DNA of 64,000 bases from positions 16,777-80,776 of the forward strand of contig JAKFUF010000018.1 of the NCBI GenBank assembly GCA_021732845.1, given 5' to 3'. Origin of the DNA: Planctomycetaceae bacterium (lineage in GTDB: Bacteria; Planctomycetota; Planctomycetia; Planctomycetales; Planctomycetaceae). Position 1 is the stretch's first letter, and each line of letters opens with the position of its first letter. Positions 59,995 through 64,000 of this stretch are shown piece after piece. The notes beneath the pieces are model-generated. The model was not told where the DNA came from, did not search any database, and saw nothing but the letters and a program-made list of their open reading frames with translations. The position numbers were made by a program, and so were the translations under genes.

Positions 59995-60702
59995 CTACGG
60001 CGTGTGAGTCGCCTGAAGGTAGTCAATCACCACGTCGAGGGCGTGAACCGCCAAGCCGGCTTCGTTCTCACCTACGCTTTCTCGCGCCCGAAGTTCCTTC
60101 TCGGGGTGAATGAAATTGCGGTAATCGCGGAGAGTCTGATGGATTATCGCCCGATCCTGAGCCCGTAGAATCTGACGATTTACAGCGACATCGATGAGTG
60201 TGTGTAACTGCACTTGGTTGCCCGCTATCGCCCCTCGGTGGCGTGGCCCAGATAGCATATCGAAGAGAATGGCCTCCAGAATGCTGCCAGCGATTACAAC
60301 GGACGACTTCCAGGAATGGCTCGGAAAAAGCCGTAGGCTCAGTTCCCGGTAGTCACGTTTTATGATTGCGATCAAATCTGGGTGACTCAGGAAGTCAAAC
60401 GGCTTCCTGTCCAGATGCGACCCTTCGCCGCGGTAGAATTCCAACACGGCGCGAAGCTCTCGTAGGTGACCGTCGACCATGCCTCCGTCAATGGTTTCAT
60501 GTTTGTTTGGGTTGGCGAGGTGGTGAAAACGGCCACGGATCAGCATGAACTCAGGACGCTTCGATTGCTCAAAATCCTCTGGTTGAAGTTTCTGGAGTTG
60601 GCTGAGGATTTCCTCCGGTGCATTGAACTGGTCGCGCTTACCGCCGGTGGTACGACTCAGCAGTTTGTCACAATATTCCTTAAGGTGTTCAACCATCGCC
60701 AT
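59995..60702 (-). CDS. HEPN-like protein
   Basis: 235 residues. The C-terminal half is helical and contains RDYRNFIHPE near residue 195, compatible with the R-x(4-6)-H motif of HEPN RNases, in a DRAIIHQTLRDYRNFIH context. The N-terminal half (EEILSQLQKLQPEDFEQSKRPEFMLI) is unassigned. It is convergent with the PHP-ATPase with a 32-bp gap. HEPN proteins are common toxic effectors in defence islands. Confidence 0.55.
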   Translation of the reverse strand: MAMVEHLKEYCDKLLSRTTGGKRDQFNAPEEILSQLQKLQPEDFEQSKRPEFMLIRGRFHHLANPNKHETIDGGMVDGHLRELRAVLEFYRGEGSHLDRKPFDFLSHPDLIAIIKRDYRELSLRLFPSHSWKSSVVIAGSILEAILFDMLSGPRHRGAIAGNQVQLHTLIDVAVNRQILRAQDRAIIHQTLRDYRNFIHPEKELRARESVGENEAGLAVHALDVVIDYLQATHTP

Positions 60703-60811
60703 GACTCCAGTCCCGGAGAAATCTACCCGTCAAGGCACCCATGTTCCTGTTTCCATGCAGTTTACCTGACACGTACGCCATCAGGAGGTTCAGGGCACAG
60801 CCCGTCTCGCG

Positions 60812-61018
60812 TCAGCTTTGGCGATTCAACTTTGCGAGAGAGAGAATCGCATCTCGCGCCGAGACGGACAGTTGGTTCCAACTCTGAATCAGCCGCTGCA
60901 GATCAGCGTCACCCATTGCCAAGCAGTGACACAGCGGTGTCCCAATCTGCGCCCCACCCCCTTCATCGTTGTCGCCGCAACCCGATTTGGCTACAGTGGT
61001 TCCGTCGGAGATGTCGTC
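60812..61018 (-). CDS. detached integrase C-terminal tail
   Basis: Read leftward out of the tRNA-Ser fragment, the antisense frame ending VFKT continues here for 68 codons (DDISDGTTVAKSG, then DADLQRLIQSWNQLSVSARDAILSLAKLN) to a TGA at 60814. The end resembles the C-terminal tails of tyrosine recombinases in this group. It has no start of its own; in the circular form it would be joined in frame to the integrase at 32438-33751. Confidence 0.72.
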   Translation of the reverse strand, partial: DDISDGTTVAKSGCGDNDEGGGAQIGTPLCHCLAMGDADLQRLIQSWNQLSVSARDAILSLAKLNRQS

Positions 61019-61080
61019 GGTCTTGAAAACCGGAGTAGGTGCAAGCCTACCCAGGGTTCGAATCCCTGTCTCTCCGCTTG
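61019..61080 (+). tRNA. tRNA-Ser(UGA) 3' fragment, attachment site (right)
   Basis: Same 62-bp segment as 32441-32502, with anticodon arm, variable arm, T-arm (CAGGG-TTCGAAT-CCCTG) and acceptor 3' strand. The acceptor 5' strand and D-arm are missing. The two differences from the left copy (61052 and 61068) form a T-A to C-G exchange within the T-stem. Confidence 0.88.
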
Positions 61081-61085
61081 CTTGA

Positions 61086-61121
61086 ATGCCCGTGAGCCAT
61101 AAGTCCTTGGCTCACGGGCAT
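61086..61121 (+). terminator. 14-bp hairpin behind the tRNA-Ser fragment
   Basis: ATGCCCGTGAGCCA pairs completely with TGGCTCACGGGCAT across an 8-nt loop, 5 bp after the tRNA fragment. The following bases are only moderately T-rich. It is probably the native tRNA terminator. Confidence 0.6.
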
Positions 61122-61211
61122 CTGCATTTCTGAGGCTCCCTCGGAATTTCCCTTTTGTGGCGCTGTTTGTGGCGTTTTGTGGCGGGGACGTTCTCTGACC
61201 GGGGATCTCTC

Positions 61212-61329
61212 GTGAAAGCCAAAACGTTCCGAATCGGGCGCGTCAGCGGGTCACTGCGCGGCAAAGTCTGGTACCTGACCTATCATCAGGACGGCCGGCG
61301 GCACCGCCCTCGCGTCGGCCCCGACAAAC
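61212..61329 (+). pseudogene. tyrosine recombinase N-terminal fragment
   Basis: From GTG 61212 the frame reads KTFRIGRVSGSLRGKVWYL and then HQDGRRHRPRVGPDK, the arm-type DNA-binding start of planctomycete-like integrases. It ends abruptly near 61329, where an oppositely oriented transposase fragment begins. The orientation is opposite to the element integrase, so it is a separate relic. Confidence 0.6.
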
Positions 61330-61538
61330 TCCTCGGCGAACAGCGATTGCTGTGTCACGGGCGAAGCCGCGTCCGTGTCGGCCGCCTGCTGCACTCCCAG
61401 CCGGCCAGCCTCATCGAGCTTCCCCAACCACGCCACGACGCGCTGCCTCGGCCCGCGTTCGGCGCGATACGACTCGACCAATGCCCAGTAGGCGTGCCGC
61501 GTGCCGTTCTTGACCCGGTAACATTGTCGGATGAACAT
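61330..61538 (-). pseudogene. IS1634-family transposase fragment
   Basis: From ATG 61538 the frame reads FIRQCYRVKNGTRHAYWALV, then SYRAERGPRQRVVAWLGKLDEAGRLG, the N terminus of IS1634-type transposases. About 70 codons remain before the junction with the integrase relic near 61330; the catalytic DDE part is absent. Confidence 0.7.
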
Positions 61539-61651
61539 TCCGCCGATGCTAACGACCCATTCGCCTCCGGCTAGACCAGTGGTCGTCACTACATTGAGTC
61601 TGCGACGATTTTCGACGCCACAGCACTGATCAAGATCCGATGGCAAAGGAC

Positions 61652-62167
61652 TTATGCCAAAATCCAGCCTCGGATTATTTTGGAAATTCCGATTTCAATC
61701 GCGAGTTGGGGAAGTTGGGCAAGGGCGTACTTCACTTGTCCTTCGCCGCAGCTCCGTGAAACGTGGGCCAGTTCGGGGAAGGCATCGTCCCCAAGGACTG
61801 CCATCCGTTCGGGCAATGACGGGTTCTGCAACTCAATGCAGTCGATGGCGGTGAAGGAGCGATGTTGTGGCACTCCCGCATCCGTCCAGTTGGCCTCAAC
61901 AATGTCGCCATTGGGGCTCAGGGTGACGGGATGCTCCCGGCCGCCTTCGAGTTCGGCCAGATCCGCAAAGGAGAGCATGAACCGAGCTGCGGGTTGGGGG
62001 CCGGGCAGATGGTACGACACCACGGTTCGTCCAGAATGGCACCAGATCTGGAGCCCGCCGGCGTTGGCTTCGAAGAGAATCGGCGGGGACTGGCGTCGCG
62101 TGCCGTCGCCCGCCCGCTTGAAAACAGTCCGCAGCGTGCGGATCAGCTTGCGTGTGATGGAGATCAT
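61652..62167 (-). pseudogene. truncated beta-clamp-like protein
   Basis: 172 codons from ATG 62167 (MISITRKLIRTLRTVF). The body (ILFEANAGGLQIWCHSGRTV, FMLSFADLAELEGGREHPVTL, then GDIVEANWTD) resembles the N-terminal domain of sliding-clamp-like proteins found on plasmids of this group. The last dozen residues (GISKIIRGWILA) look unrelated, so the gene is probably cut by the insertion sequence end near 61,680. Confidence 0.5.
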
Positions 62168-62287
62168 GAATGAATGGAGCTTTCTGTCGTGAGGCGAGGG
62201 AGAAATGGAACGGTGCGACAACTACGCCCAACTCCGATGCCCGCCTTCAAGGCGGACACCGAAGCCGGGCCGAGGAGCGGGGATTTC

Positions 62288-62503
62288 TCAGGCGGCGCGA
62301 AGTTCTGAACATCGCATGGGCAACAAGGCGACACCGCGTTGGCTGTCCAGTTCGTCCCAGTCGATCGTTTCGGCAAGTTCGCTGGGTTCGGGGTCGAAGC
62401 CGATCACCGCTGGATCGGCAATGCTGAAGCCACGGCGGCTGATTTCGGCGAGGTCTTCACCGGTGGCACGGGCGACAGCACGGTTGAGTTCACGTTGATT
62501 CAT
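62288..62503 (-). CDS. conserved small protein
   Basis: 71 residues from ATG 62503 (MNQRELNRAVARATGEDLAEISRRGFSIADP). The pattern is that of widespread short proteins of plasmids and integrated elements in this group, function unknown. It is part of a minus-strand series with the next two genes. Confidence 0.65.
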   Translation of the reverse strand: MNQRELNRAVARATGEDLAEISRRGFSIADPAVIGFDPEPSELAETIDWDELDSQRGVALLPMRCSELRAA

Positions 62504-62608
62504 GGCGTTGGCTCTGGAGAAGGGGAGAACGCCGCCCCGGTCTTGGGGCGGCTGGGGAAACGGCCGCCCACACAGGGGCACGACAATGAGCTTCAGAATT
62601 GGTTGCGA

Positions 62609-62854
62609 TTAGGACTGAGCGGACAGCCAGTGCGTTTCGAGCCACTGCCGTTCGGCGGCGAGGGCATCGCTGCGGCTTTCAAACGGTCCCAACTGCGGGC
62701 CGTTGACTGGTGACAGATCGGCCATCCACTGGCCGTCACGGGTGGGTTCGACATGCGAACCCCGTTGGATCGAGAGCCGACCCAGAATCGACAAGTCCAG
62801 TTGTTCGTCATACACACAACGGATGGAACCGTTGGTGGCAATCACAAGCTGCAT
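62609..62854 (-). CDS. conserved small protein
   Basis: 81 residues from ATG 62854 (MQLVIATNGSIRCVYDEQLDLSILG). It is strand-rich at the start and has a C-terminal helix with SDALAAERQWLETHWL. The pattern recurs in small plasmid-type proteins beside the 62288 and 62873 genes. Function unknown. Confidence 0.65.
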   Translation of the reverse strand: MQLVIATNGSIRCVYDEQLDLSILGRLSIQRGSHVEPTRDGQWMADLSPVNGPQLGPFESRSDALAAERQWLETHWLSAQS

Positions 62855-62872
62855 GATGTTAAAAACTCCTGG

Positions 62873-63823
62873 TTACTTGGGCCGCCGGAGAATCGCCCGC
62901 CGTGGCCGGTCCACGAGGATGCCGTCGAGAACCGCTTGGGTGCCTGCCAGCTGGCTGACAACCTGCTGCCGCAGCGCGGTGTTGTCCCGCAGTTGCTGGG
63001 GCTGGACGCCGCGCACGATGTTCTGGGCCTGTCCGACCAGATCATCGAGCTGGCCGTTGGAGCGGATGTTGAGTTTGCGGAAGCGGTCGAAGAACTCAGT
63101 CAGGTTTTCGATGGCACTGTCGCGGAACACTTTGGGCTTGCCGTCTTCCGTGCCGGAGAGCCGTTCGGTGAGGTGCGTGATCAGCTTGGACAACTCGTCG
63201 AGAAACGCCTGCTCGGCGAGTTGCACCGCTTCGTTGAAACGGGACTGCACACGCTCACATTCTTCGCGGTACAGGTCCGGAGAAAGCTGTCGCAGGTATT
63301 CGGGGGGCTCGACCGAAGGCCAGTCCCACGTCAGATCGAACAGGCCGGTGAGGGTTTGGGGATAGTCGCTGGGATTGAAGAGCCGTCCCAACCGGGCTGC
63401 CGAGGCAGCCTTCAGATCATCAAAGTGATTGTCGAGCGTGGCGACGGCCTCATCAAGTTCCTGCTTGAAGCGGGCCATGCGGGAGTTGATCTCGTCCAGT
63501 TCGCCCTGGGGCACCAGACGGATGCCGGGTTCGGGATAGGGCAGACTGACTCCCTTGAAGTACGAGATGGCGTGGCTGCGGACCGACGTGACTGCCCGGA
63601 AATCGGCGTCACGCGTGTCGATCAGTTTCTTGCCCGCCGAGAGAAATTCGCCTTCGGCCCCAAAGGCGTCGGCGGCGCGGGCTTTCTGCTCCGGCGAGAG
63701 GGTCTTGCGAACGCCGAACCAGGTGAAGGACAGCCGCATGGCTGCCATGACGGATCGCAGTCGCTGGGCGGGATTGTGCTGGGTCCGAATGGGAGCAGGA
63801 GTGGCATCGAGCAGTGATGGCAT
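62873..63823 (-). CDS. hypothetical helical protein
   Basis: 316 residues from ATG 63823 (MPSLLDATPAPIR); a longer frame to 63952 has non-protein-like composition. It is mostly helical with long charged segments (LDEINSRMARFKQELDEAVATL, LTEFFDRFRKLNIRSNGQLDDLVG). The composition suggests a coiled-coil or scaffold-like protein; it co-occurs with the two small genes after it. No family with known function is recognised. Confidence 0.65.
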   Translation of the reverse strand: MPSLLDATPAPIRTQHNPAQRLRSVMAAMRLSFTWFGVRKTLSPEQKARAADAFGAEGEFLSAGKKLIDTRDADFRAVTSVRSHAISYFKGVSLPYPEPGIRLVPQGELDEINSRMARFKQELDEAVATLDNHFDDLKAASAARLGRLFNPSDYPQTLTGLFDLTWDWPSVEPPEYLRQLSPDLYREECERVQSRFNEAVQLAEQAFLDELSKLITHLTERLSGTEDGKPKVFRDSAIENLTEFFDRFRKLNIRSNGQLDDLVGQAQNIVRGVQPQQLRDNTALRQQVVSQLAGTQAVLDGILVDRPRRAILRRPK

Positions 63824-63888
63824 GGAGGGAGTTCCAATCAGGGTGAAATGCCGAGGTGGAGAATTTTGGGGGCGACGACCGCGGACTG

Positions 63889-64000
63889 TCACACGCGGTG
63901 AAGGTCGACGAGGTGCTGGTAGGCGAGTTCGTCGGTGGCGAAACGCCGGCACAGGTCGCAGCGTTCAACCTTGGCGCCGGCTACCAATCGGCCTTCGGCG
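63889..64000 (-). CDS. C-terminal end of a CxxC-containing protein, partial
   Basis: The minus frame entering at the window edge encodes 36 residues ending VERCDLCRRFATDELAYQHLVDLHRV. One CDLC pair suggests half of a zinc site. The start lies beyond the window. It is 65 bp upstream of the 62873 gene, in the same direction. Confidence 0.55.
   Translation of the reverse strand, partial: AEGRLVAGAKVERCDLCRRFATDELAYQHLVDLHRV

Overview
The window is GC-rich bacterial DNA made almost entirely of mobile elements. Several accessory families (the small proteins at 46.1-48.3 and 62.3-63.8 kb, the RepA-type initiator with MobF relaxase, the secreted PDZ and thioredoxin genes in the prophage) look most like those of Planctomycetes. 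That assignment is inference; no housekeeping gene is present to confirm it.

Region 1 (1 to about 32.44 kb) is a tailed, siphovirus-like prophage whose left end lies outside the window. Apart from one convergent gene at 0.4-1.3 kb, its genes are on the minus strand. Read right to left they are two small HTH regulators (31.0-31.5 kb), a replication block (30.9-26.5 kb: unknown protein, repeat-bearing initiator, DnaC-like loader, DnaB-like helicase), terminase large subunit, zinc-ribbon protein, gpW-like connector, portal, protease/scaffold, capsid, connectors, a block of exported and membrane proteins with a tRNA-like gene (14.0-17.7 kb), two tail-tube paralogues, a chaperone pair joined by a probable -1 frameshift, tape measure, and tail-tip or fibre genes. 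A BstA/KilA-N-like accessory gene and a PDZ gene lie at the far left.

Region 2 (32,441-61,019; 28,578 bp) is an integrated mobilizable plasmid-like element bounded by two 62-bp copies of the 3' half of a tRNA-Ser(UGA) gene. It encodes a tyrosine integrase and excisionase at its left end, a truncated N12-class methylase, a MobF relaxase, a membrane protein/aminotransferase pair, a PIN-type toxin-antitoxin pair, two genes behind near-duplicate structured leaders, a ParA pair, and a RepA initiator with eight iterons and a DnaA box. Its right third is cargo: an ECF sigma/XRE/ImmA operon divergent from a bacterial ubiquitin-like conjugation operon (Ubl, E2, JAB-E1, DUF6527, and three possible microproteins), then a PHP-ATPase and a HEPN-like protein.

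The two elements are stacked in one tRNA-Ser site. Neither tRNA fragment keeps the 5' half; each is preceded instead by the antisense end of an integrase reading frame. In the excised circle the element-2 integrase would read through the tRNA fragment into a tail of about 68 codons encoded 28.5 kb away at the right end, so integration changes its C terminus.

Region 3 (61.1-64.0 kb) holds debris (integrase N-terminal fragment, IS1634-type transposase fragment, truncated beta-clamp-like gene) followed by small plasmid-type genes running off the window.
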